From Okapia johnstoni (taxonomy: Eukaryota > Chordata > Mammalia > Artiodactyla > Giraffidae), in the NCBI GenBank assembly GCA_024291935.2, contig CM044308.1, positions 120,492,501 to 120,556,500 of the forward strand: a DNA stretch of 64,000 bases. Reading direction: 5' to 3'. Below the pieces are notes generated by a model. The model searched no databases, was not told the DNA's origin, and saw only the letters and a list, made by a program, of their open reading frames with translations. Numbering within the stretch: position 1 is the first letter of the stretch; every line of letters begins with the position of its first letter. The position numbers were made by a program, and so were the translations under genes. Of this stretch, positions 43,154 through 53,912 are shown piece after piece.

Positions 43154-43586
43154 AGTCAGCCATAAAAAAAAAATGAAATCATGCCATTTGCAGCAAAATG
43201 GATGGACCTAGAGAAGTAAAGGTGAAGTAAGTCAAACAGAGAAAGACAAATACCATAGGATATCACTTGTATACGGAATCTAAAATATGGCACAAATGAA
43301 CACATCTTTGAAACAGAAACACACTCCCAGACACAGAGAACAGACTTGTGGTTGCCAAGGGAGGGACAGGGAGGGAAGGACTGGGAATCTGGGATTAGCA
43401 GATACAAACTATTGCATATGGGATGGGTAAAGAACAAGGTCCCACTAAACAGCACAAGGAACTAAATTTAATATCCTTTGATAGACCATAATGAAAAAGA
43501 ATATATATATATATATCTGAGCCACTTTTCTGCAGAAGTTAACATTGTAAATCAATTATACTTCAATAAAATTTTTAAAAAATCAG
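43154..43586 (+). mobile_element. L1 3' end, 5'-truncated
   Basis: agtcagccataaaaaaaaaa, tttgcagcaaaatggatgga, agtaagtcaaacagagaaag, ttgtggttgccaagggaggg, ttatacttcaataaaatttt. Sense ruminant L1 3' UTR including an (at)n run near 43500. Confidence 0.93.
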
Positions 43587-44508
43587 CTGGTTGCAATTCT
43601 GTATTTGTAGAGAAAAGTGAGTCAAGAATGGACATTCTTACACAACAACTGTTCACAGCAGGATGGAAACTAGAACTCAAAGACTTAAAGCTTTTTGCCT
43701 CAGGAAAAGTTCTAGCTCTATTTTCTCTGTAATTGGTTTGAAAGAACCTAGAAATCAAATTTGCCAAATACCGGTCTCATATATTTTATGAGGATACTAT
43801 GTATAGCATTGAAATGCTCCATAATTTGATTTATGGCTGGCCAGATAAGATTATAAGAGTTTTCTTTTACTGAGTAGGCTGTGCTCTGCTTATTAATAAT
43901 AAAAACATCTCACCCACTCGTCCACTCTAAAGGCAAGCTTCAATGCCCTAGTGAATCGTGTTCCTAAGTTTATTACTTAGTTGGTTGTTTAGAAATCCAA
44001 ATGGTTTTTTTTTTCCTCAGGCCTAATAGTATAAGTGGTAATTAAATTCAAAGCATAAACTTCAAATCTGATTGACCTCTAAGTCATAGGAGCAAGACCA
44101 GCCTGGGTTCCAGCTGCTAGGAGACAAAGTCTGTGCTAATTATTCTCCATGTATCACCTGCTCTGTGCTCTGGAAGACTGGGCTACAAATGGATTCATTC
44201 CCCTGGTTCCCTGGCTTGACTCTGGCCTAGGAGGGGCGTGGCTCAGAGATAAAACAGTAGGAGAGAGAGGATGGGATATTTCTGCATCTGTTCCTACCCC
44301 TTTAGCTGCCGTCAATCTGGCAGTGTCTGTGTCCCTCCAAGATGAGGTATCTAGCTGGGCAGCCCCTCCTCCACAGGTTTAGTTTTCACTGGGTTCTGGG
44401 AACATCATTCATTCATTCCCCTCTCGTGTCTGCTCCCCCACCCCATTCCCTCCACTTGTCTTGGGGGTATAAACCTCTCCCTAATCTTCCTAGTCTTTGG
44501 TATCTCAA
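43587..44508. other. Unassigned spacer
   Basis: About 920 bp. GC rises at 44140-44470, but no known repeat or exon is recognised. Confidence 0.35.
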
Positions 44509-44522
44509 CATCCTAGTTCTCT

Positions 44523-44689
44523 CTCTTTTTAGAAAAATATTTATTTATTTGGCTGCACTGGGTCTTAGTTGCAGCACGAGGAATCTTTAGTTGCAACATG
44601 CAGGATCTGGTTCCCTGATCAGGGATCGAACCCAGGCCCCCTGCACTGGGGGCACGGAGTCTCAGCCACTGGAGTACCACAGAAGTCCC
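44523..44689 (-). mobile_element. CHR SINE with TSD
   Basis: atttatttatttggctgcac, aacatgcaggatctggttcc, gggatcgaacccaggccccc, ccactggagtaccacagaag. The 14-bp TSD catcct(a/c)gttctct lies at 44509-44522 and 44690-44703. Confidence 0.94.
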
Positions 44690-44910
44690 CATCCTCGTTC
44701 TCTTAACCCCAACCATGCCTCAAGTAAAAATCTCTTCGTTAGCATTTCTTCATTTGTACCATCTGAGTGGAATTCCATCAATCAAGACCTTGACTGAGAG
44801 AACGAAGGAAGAAGAGGAAAAGGAGTTTCTTATTCCTTTCTTGGGTTCAGAATTTCAGGCAGGATCATTCATGTATCTAACAGACATTCATTCATGTTCC
44901 TCCTGCATGC

Positions 44911-44979
44911 ATGTGTGCTAAGTTGCTTCAGTCACATCTCCTTGTGACCCTCTGGACCTCAGCCCTCCGGGCTCCTCAA
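44911..44979 (-). mobile_element. Bov-tA SINE, 69-bp remnant with 20-bp TSD
   Basis: atgtgtgctaagttgcttca to cagccctccgggctcctcaa, only the 3' part of the SINE. The 20-bp flanking repeat ttcatgttcctcct(g/a)catgc lies at 44891-44910 and 44980-44999. Confidence 0.9.
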
Positions 44980-45210
44980 TTCATGTTCCTCCTACATGCA
45001 AACAATTGTGAATAACACAGATTTAGTCCCTGCCTTCAAGGAATGTATGTTCCTAGTTGGGAAGGCAAACTTGGTCAATACACAAATGAATAAACAAAAG
45101 AGCTATATGTTCTGGGAAATGTTAGGTAGGAAATAAACAGGGTACAGTTATAGAGAATCACGGCAGTTTTGGATAGGGTGGTCAGGGGAGGACTTGCCGA
45201 GAAAGGTGAC

Positions 45211-46081
45211 TCTTTTTTTAGGAAACTAATTTTTTTTTAATTTTTCTGGAAACATTAGGAACTGTGAAAAATGAGCTGAATATCTGACCATATCAAAAGC
45301 AAAATACAAGTAAAAGCAACGATCAGAAATCATGTTTAATCGTAGAGAAAAATGTTTTAAAATATCAAATTTAACACTTTCCTCCATAAAGCAAAAACAA
45401 GTTTACTTAACCGCAACACTGAAGTGGAGTTTAGAAAATTAAAAGAGAAAAAGCACTCCATTCCCACCCTGGAATCCCGTCATATATAAAGTAATATGCT
45501 CAAACGTTAGTGGACATAAACAACTGGTAACCTGAAAATACATCTTTCAGTGAATGAACTCAGATTCCAACAGAACACAGTACTGCCTTATATTTGCAGA
45601 ATAGTTTTTGTCACACTTAGGCCTTACCAAATGCAAATACAAAAGGGGATTAAAAACAAACTACTAAATCAAAATCTTTTTACAGAGTAGCTGCTGCTGC
45701 TACTGCTGCTAAATCGCTTTAGTCATGTCCAACTCTGTGCGACCCCATAGATGGCAGCCCACCAGGCTCCCCTGTCTCTGGGATTCTCTAGGCAAGAATA
45801 CTGGAGTGGGTTACCATTTCCTTCTCCAATGCATGAAAGTGAAAAGTGAAAGTGAAGTCGCTCAGTCGTGTCCGACTCCTAGTGACCCCATGGACTGCAG
45901 CCTACCAGTCTCCTCCATCCATGGAATTTTCCAGGCAAGAGTACTGGAGTGGGTTGCCATTTCTTTCTCCTCCTTTCAAGATAACTTCAACTTATTAAGA
46001 GTTAACATTCTAAAGATATATAAGGAAGTGCCAGCCTCATCTGCATTAGCAAAGTCCTTTCCCTATTCACATAGCATGGTT
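45211..46081 (-). pseudogene. Candidate processed retrocopy (3' UTR-like), source gene unknown
   Basis: Between a TSD-like agaaaggtgac (45200-45210) and agaaggtgac (46201-46210) lies a roughly 990-bp insertion into L2. It begins at the left with T-rich runs (45212-45245), as expected for a minus-strand poly-A tail. The non-SINE sequence (45246-45688 and 45973-46081) has no recognised repeat and no long frame, and resembles mRNA 3' UTR. A Bov-A2 (45689-45970) is nested inside, and the 5' border is a Bov-A monomer. The source transcript was not identified. An unrecognised repeat family is the alternative. Confidence 0.45.
45689..45970 (-). mobile_element. Bov-A2 SINE, full-length dimer
   Basis: agctgctgctgctactgctg tail side, monomer 1 (agtcatgtccaactctgtgc ... 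ccatttccttctcc), linker aatgcatgaaagtgaaaagt, monomer 2 (gtcgtgtccgactcctagtg ... gccatttctttctcc). Confidence 0.95.
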
Positions 46082-46200
46082 GTGTCTGCTCATTCACCTC
46101 TGACTCTTTGCAACCCCATGGACTGTAGCCCACCAGGCTCCCCAGTCCATGGAATTCTCCAGGCAAGAATACTGGAGTGGGTAGCCATTTCCTTCTCCAC
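46082..46200 (-). mobile_element. Bov-A monomer (single unit)
   Basis: gtgtctgctcattcacctct, gactctttgcaaccccatgg, tccatggaattctccaggca, agccatttccttctccac. One Bov-A unit without tRNA head, ending at the TSD of the larger insertion. Confidence 0.9.
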
Positions 46201-46562
46201 AGAAGGTGACATTTAACTGAGATCTAATAGTTGAGAAGGAAACAGCATTGTGTAAAGAGCTGGCAAAGGCAGAGGAAAATGTGTTTCAGGCAAAAGGAAC
46301 TGAGGGGGTAAAGGCTGAGAGTTGAGAGCTTGGTGGGAAAACCAGGATGATGGCAGCTGTTTGACCTTGGAGGAAATTAAAGACATATTTACAAGGCATA
46401 TGGGGAACTGAAGGAAGGAAAGTGTGACTAGGGATGGGCGGGCAGGTGGAGAGTGGTACAGAATCAGGCTAGACAGTTGCTCAGGCAACTCAAGGCAGGG
46501 CTCTGAAGGCCAGGATGAAGAATGTGGATTTTATTCCAACTATATGGGAGGCAGTAAGAGTT

Positions 46563-46931
46563 GTTTTCCAGTAGTCATGTATGGACGTGAGAGTTGGACT
46601 ATAAGGAAAGCTGAGCACCGAAGAATTGATGCTTTTGAACTGTGGTGTTGGAGAAGACTCTTGAGAGTCCCTTGGACTGCAAGGAGATCCAACCAGTCCA
46701 TCCTAAAGGAAATCAGTCCCGAATATTCATTGGAAGGACTGATGTTGAAGCTGAAACTCCAATACTTTGGCGATCAGATGTGAAGAACTGACTCATTTGA
46801 AAAGACCCTGATGCTGGCAAAGATTGAAGGCAGGAGGAGAAGGAGATGACAGAGGATGAGATGGTTGGATGGCATCACCAACTCAATGGACATGAGTTTG
46901 AGTAAACTCCGGGAGTTGGTGATGGACAGAA
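46563..46931 (+). mobile_element. BovB LINE fragment lacking its 3' terminus
   Basis: Sense BovB from ttttccagtagtcatgtatg to gggagttggtgatggacag. A frame of 119 codons overlaps (46424-46783). The last ~85 bp and ctgaa tail are absent; the element joins L2 DNA at aaagagtaaagtgatatgg. Confidence 0.93.
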
Positions 46932-47149
46932 AGAGTAAAGTGATATGGTCTGATTTCTCTTTTCCAAAGCTTACTCTAGCTGCTCTAGGGAGAAGGGCTC
47001 CAGGGAAAAACAGGTAGAATCAAGCAGAAAAGTCAGAATGTTATTAAAATGACTTAGGCGGAAGATATAACTGCATTTTGTTCTAAAGAGATGGGAGTGG
47101 AGATACAGAGAAGCAGACCTGTTTGAGTTTTTGTAGAAGCAGAGTTCAT

Positions 47150-47305
47150 AGGATTTGATCCCTGGGTCCGGATGATCCCCTGGAGGAGGGCATGGCAACC
47201 CACTCCAGTATTCTTGCCTGGAGAATCCCATGGACCGAGGAGCCTGGTGGGCTACAGTCCATAGGGTCACAAAGAGCTGGTCACGACTGAAGTGACTTAG
47301 CATGC
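47150..47305 (+). mobile_element. Bov-tA SINE, 5'-truncated
   Basis: gatttgatccctgggtccgg start, gaggagggcatggcaaccca, gagaatcccatggaccgagg, cacgactgaagtgacttagc. Most of the tRNA-like head is missing. Confidence 0.92.
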
Positions 47306-47530
47306 ACACGGGCAGGTATGCAGGGAGGCAAGGGAGGATCCAGGATGACTCCCAGTTTCCTGGCTGGGGCCACCAGCTGGTGTTGGAGCTGTTTATGGAG
47401 AGAGAGAAGCAGGATGGAAAGACTGATAAGATGAAGATGAGTGGGATGGCAGGCAGATGGCTGTCAGAGCCTGGGGCCCAGAAGACAGATTTGAGCTGGG
47501 GGATCTTTTCTTTCCAGTCTCTTAGTGGTC

Positions 47531-48773
47531 AAGCAGGTTTCTCAAGCCAACCTGGCTTAGGCCTAAAGGAATCTCCACCAGCCCTGGATATACTTACTAA
47601 AGCCGGGGGTTTAGATGTGAAGCCCCAGTTAGTAAAAAAGCATTCCTATACCTTGCCTTGTCATGAGTGCACATAGTTCCTTTGAAGATTTCAAAGAAAG
47701 AAAGACTTGAGAATTCTTAGGTCCTTGACCAAATTCCATCAGAATCTTGCCTCCAGAGTTCCAATTTCAACATCATTTAATGGTAAATTTAAAGGAGAGC
47801 CCCTGGAATCCAGTTTGGCTAATGTACAATAATGTCCTTGTGGGGAGGCACATACCCATAAGTAAGAGATAAGATTCCCAGGCTTACTCATTTCGGTTGT
47901 CATGGCAACAGCAAGGAGGGCTCTGGAGGCAGGAAGAAGGAACAGGGAGGAGAGAGGAGAAACCAGAAGCTGTGGTGGCTGTTAGTCCTTGGGAGATAAT
48001 TGAAGGCAGATATTTCTAAGTTGCATGGAGGGCGCACCCTGTAAATCCAGGGTGGGTAGAAGTACACAAGTTGTAAGGAGACAGTTTGTTAATTTTAAGG
48101 ACCAGAGATACATATGAAAGCTGTATAGACTCGGGGGCTAGAAGTACATCATGCACCTGTTTTACCCCTGTGACCACTGTACTGCCTGGGTTTCCATGCA
48201 CTTTGAATGAGCAAACGAGGTCCCCAAAGCAAAATCTATATTCTCCTTGTTTTGTATGGGTTCTAAAGTTGCTAGGTGAACAGATTCTTTGGGGAAAGAT
48301 TCTATTTTTACATCAAAACCATCTTCATATTATGGTTAGCGATTCTAAGATGACGCATCTGGAAGGAAGGCTCACCTCCAGACCAAAAGACCAAGTCAGG
48401 AGGTCTCCCTCTCTGGGTTGATTTTGGTGATCATTCACTTAATACGGATTGGATGTCATCTAATTACGTACTTCCCAATGAAGGTCCATAGTAGAACAGG
48501 CTTTGATTAGGTTCTTGAAGTGATTAAATTTTATCTACAAACTGAGAATCCTCATTGTGTGGAAAGCAATGAGGAAAGGTGGTGGTGTGATAAAGAATAC
48601 AGACTGATGGACAATCAACCCTAAAATAGAAGGAAACCTGAGGAATAAACATTTGTTCAAGGCACAGTAGTCTATCTGGTACAGACATGCAGACACTCAG
48701 AAGGAAAAATCACCAATAGCGTGGACGCTTTGGCAACTATGTAAAATATCCCTCAAGACCTTTCATTTAACTC
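47531..48773. other. Unassigned spacer
   Basis: About 1.2 kb with no confident repeat call. Two ORFs of about 110-124 codons touch it, but neither has a recognisable domain, and one begins in repeat DNA. Confidence 0.35.
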
Positions 48774-48783
48774 TGCTCTAATT

Positions 48784-49041
48784 TTTTTTTTTTTTTTTTT
48801 TTTTTGGCTGCACTATGTCTTTGTTCACTGCAGCATGCTGGCTTTCTCCAGCTGTGGCAAAAGGTTCCTTTTGTTGTGGAACACAAGCTCTAGAACACTC
48901 AGGCTCAGTGGTTGGGGTCTACGGGTTTAGTTGATCCCATGGTATGTGGGATCTTAATTCCTTGGCCAGGGATCGAACCTGAGTCTCCTGCAATGGAAGG
49001 TGGATTCTTAACCACTGGACCACCAAGGAAGTCCCTACTTT
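48784..49041 (-). mobile_element. CHR SINE, long form, with TSD
   Basis: Long poly-T (tail), ggctgcactatgtctttgtt, cacaagctctagaacactca, gggatcgaacctgagtctcc, ccactggaccaccaaggaag. TSD tgctctaatt at 48774-48783 and 49042-49051. Confidence 0.93.
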
Positions 49042-49179
49042 TGCTCTAATTCTGTTCTCACCAAGCAGCTAATATTTTATTTACTAATTCTGTTTTCTTT
49101 AGATGCTGAAGAGAGTACCCTAGATGAGAAAAGGGCATATCTGATCACTGGAAAAGTACATCCTCCTCTTTAAATTGCA

Positions 49180-49665
49180 GTGAGAGTAGCATTCAAACAA
49201 GGTCTCCAGCCTTCATGATCGGAGCCCTGCTGATTTCTCTGAACTTGACTCCTGTCATGCTCCGTCTTCACTTTACATTCCAGTCACGTGGACTTCTTTC
49301 CACTCCTGAAACACCCCAACCTTTCTCCAACCTTCCAGTTTTACCTGCCAGCAGAGCTCTCCTCTGAGATCTCCCCATGGCTGGTCATTTCTTACCAATC
49401 AGGTCTCAGCTCACAAGTGCCCACTCCTAAAAGACCTTTCCTGATCTCGGTGCCTGTGGTTGCAACCTTTCTCCTTTGATGTCCATTCCCTCCCGGCACC
49501 AGTCGCTAGCTACACTTAGCCTGTTTTATTTATTACTATGTATCTTATTTGTTGACTTGTTTATTATCTGATTCTTAAACTAGAATGAAAGTGCAACACA
49601 GCTCCAGCCTCAGCAATGAGCAGTCAACACTCAATAAGTATCTGTGAAATGAGCTGAATGTGGGG
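49180..49665 (+). mobile_element. L2 LINE C-terminal/3' UTR relic
   Basis: ttaccaatcaggtctcagct, cactcctaaaagacctttcc, ctacacttagcctgttttat, cagtcaacactcaataagta. Sense L2 3' part. Confidence 0.7.
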
Positions 49666-49698
49666 AAAAAATGAAGTATGAGTTGCTCTAGACTTGAG

Positions 49699-49905
49699 CA
49701 TGCATGCATGCCCAATCGTGTCCGACTCTTTGCAACCCCCATGGACTACAACCTGCCAGGCTCCTCTGTCCATGGGATTTTCCAGGCAAGAATACTGGAA
49801 TGGGTTGCCATTTCCTACCCTAGGGGATCTTTCTGACCCAGGGATTGAACCCGTGTCTCCTGCATTGGCAGGCAGATTCTTTACCACTGTGCCACCTGGT
49901 AAGTC
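49699..49905 (-). mobile_element. Bov-tA SINE with TSD
   Basis: catgcatgcatgcccaatcg, tccatgggattttccaggca, gggattgaacccgtgtctcc, actgtgccacctggtaagtc. TSD ctagact(t/a)gag at 49688-49698 and 49906-49916. Confidence 0.93.
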
Positions 49906-50019
49906 CTAGACTAGAGATATACAAATAGAGCGATCTGAGGTATATGGACTTCCCCTGGGCCCACACTGTTACTTTTATAAAGCACCAATAAGATATAGTC
50001 ATATGTCTTATTATTTTTG

Positions 50020-50140
50020 TTTGTTTTTATATATTTCTTTTCCCCCACTCCCCTCTAGACTGTGAATATCTTGGGACAAGGACCATCTGGTTCATTCTGA
50101 CACTTCCAGTATCCAAATCAGTGCTCACAGGACCCCTTAT
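50020..50140 (+). mobile_element. L2 LINE 3' UTR fragment
   Basis: ctctagactgtgaatatctt and ggacaaggaccatctggttc, then tatccaaatcagtgctcac follow the L2 3' UTR in sense. Confidence 0.6.
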
Positions 50141-51285
50141 GGCCCTGCTGATGGAAACAGGCAATTCAGACAAAAATCAGAGACTTTCTGTTGGGTGATC
50201 TTGGCTTCACTGGCTGGACAAGTGCCTGCCAGAATAAGCAGTGTCTGCAAGATAAGAAAACAGGCATGTAAACAGGTAGCGGCAGCACCAAAAGCTAGCC
50301 TAGGGTGAGCACTGCAGCCCTGTCTCCTCTGTAGTCTCCATCACACCCTCCAAGTAACCCCTCAAAAGATTCCAGGCAATTCCCCAACCAGATTGTTGTC
50401 CTGAGCTCTTCTTGCTTAGAAAACCTAGAGCCATCTGGGTACATGGAAGTCCGACAGAAGCAGCTCCCACTTGACACAAGTTCAAAAAGAGATTTATGAA
50501 AACAGGCCAGCTGAGAGTCAGGGTGCACAATGGAGGCACCCGTGAGGACCAGCATCCAACAAAGAATGACTGGAAAGGACTGTTTAATGTTTTAAACATT
50601 GCCAAGCTGAGTAACATGACACTGAACTTGTTTTTTCAGCTCAACTATATATAGTTTGCATCCTGGAATTCACTCATACTATATATAGTAGAGTTTTATT
50701 CATGCACTGCAACTGATTATGTGTCCTGGACTGAAATGTTCCAGCAGCCCCCAAAATGAAGAGAAAATGGAAATCTTCCCCAGACTTACGGGCATGTTCT
50801 TTGTGCCCATTGCCGACTTCGCTAATGCGTGGCGGCAGCAGAAAGCTAATTGAGATCTGTCATGGAATAACAGGGCAGAGCCTCCCCTGGAAAGAATGCC
50901 TCCTTTCAGTCTTTTCCTTGTGGAGTACTTATTGATTTATTTATAAACTGGCTACGGTCACTGTTCAGAATTAATACACATTAGAAGAAGGCTTAAAGGC
51001 CAAACAATGACCCAACTTTTATAAGAAAAGAATCACACAAAGAGAGTTCGTTGATTAACTCAAGAAAGACAGTTCTGTGAAACTGCCCACTGTAAACTGT
51101 TTCAGTCTTTGGGGTATAAACAATTTTTATTTTAACTTTTTCTCTTCTTTGATTAACACAGCAACTTTTCTGACCTGCTTTGAAAAGTAAAATGTTCTCT
51201 GCCTCACCTATTTCAGGCTGAGGAATCTCACTTTAATTCTAGAGTCTCAAATCTCTTTTTTAAAAAGCTACTTTTGGTCATCTCG
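50141..51285. other. Repeat-poor block with paired MEF2-type sites
   Basis: About 1.15 kb with no recognised transposon. Contains two perfect ctatatatag words (50645-50654, 50679-50688) and a CpG-containing stretch (50785-50860). No coding frame assigned. Candidate regulatory DNA by inference only. Confidence 0.4.
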
Positions 51286-51297
51286 CCACAACTGAAG

Positions 51298-51519
51298 GCT
51301 TCTCTCCATAGCTCAGTTGGTAAAGAATCCGCCTGCAATGCAGGAGTCCACCTGCAACGCAGGAGACCCGGGTTCCATTCTTGGGTCCAGAAGATTCCCC
51401 TGGAGAAGGAAATAGCAACCCACTCCAGTATTCTTGCCTGGAAAATCCCATGGACGGAGGAGCCTGGTGGGATACAGTCCATGGGGTCGCAAGAGTAGGA
51501 CACGACTGAGAGACCAGCA
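51298..51519 (+). mobile_element. Bov-tA SINE with duplicated tRNA-head segment
   Basis: atagctcagttggtaaagaa, then a 19-bp tandem duplication (51332-51350, 51351-51369) in the anticodon-arm region, gggttccattcttgggtcca, cacgactgagagaccagcac. TSD ccacaactg(a/g)ag at 51286-51297 and 51520-51531. Confidence 0.92.
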
Positions 51520-51640
51520 CCACAACTGGAGCTGTCTGGTGGGAGTGAGCACTGAGGGCCCCTAAGGGATGGGAGGGGGGTCTTCCTGATGTGGTGCTGT
51601 GGGCAACGTTTTGAGCCCAGCATTTGACATCCTTCGTGAC

Positions 51641-51862
51641 GGACTTCCCTGGTGGTCCAGTGGTTGGGGACCTGCCCATCAGTGCAGGGGACACGGGTTC
51701 AATCTCGAGTCCGGAAAGATTCCACGTGCTGCGGGGCCGCCGCTGTGAGAAGCCTGCACACCGCAACTAGAGAGAGGCCCCTGCTCGCCTCAACTAGAGA
51801 AAGCCCACGCACAGCAATGAAGACCCAGCACAGTCAAAAGTACATGAAGAAAAATTTTAAAA
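51641..51862 (+). mobile_element. CHR SINE, long form, with TSD
   Basis: ggacttccctggtggtccag head, gggttcaatctcgagtccgg, cctcaactagagaaagccca, acccagcacagtcaaaagta. TSD atccttc(g/c)tgac at 51629-51640 and 51863-51874. Confidence 0.94.
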
Positions 51863-51874
51863 ATCCTTCCTGAC

Positions 51875-52395
51875 AATATACCTTGGTTTAAGTTTGGGAA
51901 ATTCTCTCTTTCTCTCTATGAACTTCCCATGAAGCTCACTTGTTCCTGCTTCCACAGAGGAGTATGTGACTGAGACGCACCCAATGATGGCATGCTATCT
52001 CTTACCTTACCGTGATTGGATGGGACATGGGGACATGATTCTAAACAGGCCAATCAAAACCCACAAGACTCAATTCTGGGACTTTCATTGGAGCTATTAG
52101 AGGAAAAGTGTAATTGGTTGTTGTGATGTTGCTAGCCTGTAGTGGCCAGGGACCATTTCGTTGGCAACTACAGAACAGAACTAATTCTGTTGAGGAGCTG
52201 AGGACTGGATCCCAGTGTTCTCTAGTTTAATGCCTGAGTTAAAGTGTGCCTTAAGATCTATGCCTCGACTTTCTAGCTTATTGCAGTCAATAAATTTCTT
52301 TTTTGCTGAGATCAATTTGAGTTGGGTTTTCTGACACCTACATCAAATATAGGTGCCAAGAATTTAGTACTTGAGCAAAAGGCTGAGGATTCATG
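51875..52395 (+). repeat. Old repeat, LTR-like 3' end (tentative)
   Basis: Ends with a poly-A-signal context cagtcaataaatttcttttt then gagttgggttttctgacacc, wording typical of old mammalian LTR ends (ERVL-MaLR type). The 5' limit is uncertain. No internal genes. Confidence 0.4.
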
Positions 52396-52544
52396 CGGCT
52401 GGTAGAAGCAGTTGGCATGAGGATCTATCCTGATAGCTTAAAGATAACTTTATAGATCCCAATCTACTGATCCCAATCTACCTGTCTTCCAAATAATTTT
52501 TAATTTTGCATTTCATGTATTTAGTTTCAAAAGTCAAGCTAAAT

Positions 52545-52756
52545 GGGGACTTCCCTGGTGGTCCAGTGGCTAAGACTCCGTGCTGCCAACGCAGGGGAGG
52601 ACCACATTCAATCTTTGGTTGGGAAACTAGCTCCCACGTGCTGCAACTAAAAGAGTAAACATGCTGCAGCTAAAGATCCGGCATGCTGCAATTAAAAAAG
52701 ATCCCAGCATGCCGCAACCAACACCCGGAGTTGCCAAATAAATAAAAATGTTTTTA
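52545..52756 (+). mobile_element. CHR SINE, long form, with TSD
   Basis: ggggacttccctggtggtcc head, cattcaatctttggttggga, three ctgcaacta/ctgcagcta-type repeats, (aaat)n tail. TSD aaaagtca(a/c)(g/a)ctaaat at 52529-52544 and 52757-52772. Confidence 0.93.
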
Positions 52757-52772
52757 AAAAGTCACACTAAAT

Positions 52773-53461
52773 AAAAAGGTATATACAAAAATATTCTATG
52801 CCTTCCGTTTTCCCCCTTCAGCTCTTTTACTTCGTGGCTAAAATTTTATTATTTTTTGTTTATTCTTCCATTGTTTCCTTATGCAAATATCATCAAATAT
52901 GGATGTATTTTTTATTTCCCCCTTTTTGTTACACGAAACATAGCATGTTGGCTCTTTTACATGCATTTCATTTCTTCAACATAGGTTCATTCAGAGTGCT
53001 TTTCTTTGATATTCTATAGTGCCTTTGATTATTCCTGGGTGCTTTCCACATAATATTTGAAATAGCTCAGAGCCCTGTTTAGCATATTCTACCACTTCTC
53101 TGTTCTGTTACCCTGGAGACATCTTAGTTTAACACTGGAGAATCCTCTCTCACCAGAATTAGAGAATTCAAATCAAGGAGCCAAAACAAGGGTCTGACTC
53201 TAAAATTAAAAAAAAAAAAAATCTAGAAAGTCCAATCTGAATACTAAAAAACAGACTATTGCAGGTGGTAGAGGGAGGATAGCTATGAAAATTGAAATGC
53301 TAAAAAGTCTAAAGTTCTATACCAAAAAGAGGGATTAGCATTGACAAAGATATAGGCAAATATCCCAGAAAGAAGAGTGTATATTACCACCAAATGACTT
53401 ATAGTTTTGAATAGAAGTCAAATTTAGTCCTCTTGGTTGGGCAAAAAAATCTTGGATCAAA
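52773..53461. other. Unassigned AT-rich spacer
   Basis: About 690 bp; A-run near 53208. Nothing recognised. Confidence 0.35.
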
Positions 53462-53473
53462 GTAATACACTGA

Positions 53474-53725
53474 GGACTTCCCTGGTGATCCGCAGTGGCT
53501 AAGAATCCACCTGCCAATGCAGGGGACACGGGTTCAATTCCTGGTCCGGGAAGCTCCCACGTGCCAGGGAGCAGCTAAGCCCAAGCACCACAACTACTGA
53601 GACCATGTGCTGCAACTATTGAAGCCCTTGTGCTCTAGGCCCCGCATTCCACAGCTAGAGAAGCTACCACAACAAGAAATCCACACACTGCAATGAATAC
53701 CCAGAGCATCCATAAATAAATAAAT
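53474..53725 (+). mobile_element. CHR SINE, long form, with TSD
   Basis: ggacttccctggtgatccgc head, gggttcaattcctggtccgg, agctaagcccaagcaccaca, (aaat)n tail. TSD gtaataca(c/t)tga at 53462-53473 and 53726-53737. Confidence 0.93.
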
Positions 53726-53912
53726 GTAATACATTGACCCACAGGGTCTTACATTCACAGATACCTTAATAACTCTTTCAGCAGACAGTGGCTTTAACAG
53801 GACTGACAATCTCAGAACTCAGCCCTGAAAATACAGGATAATTTACTTGGAAAAATGTGAAAGAACACTTTCAGATTAAGTCTGTATGGTGGAAGATCTA
53901 AAATTAACCTTT

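Larger units (their letters stand above)
44868..47530 (-). mobile_element. L2 LINE relic, split by four insertions
   Basis: L2 pieces (reverse complement) at 44868-44910, 44980-45210 (cacagatttagtccctgcct, aaataaacagggtacagtta), 46201-46562 (aactgagatctaatagttga, gatgaagaatgtggatttta), 46932-47149 (agtgatatggtctgatttct) and 47306-47530 (caggatgactcccagtttcc). They are in the right order for one ancestral element. Confidence 0.75.

Noticed and set aside
47302..47676. 124-codon ORF
   Set aside because: Starts in a Bov-tA tail and continues through L2 relic DNA.
51228..51766. ORFs up to 162 codons on the minus strand
   Set aside because: Antisense of a Bov-tA and a CHR joined by spacer.
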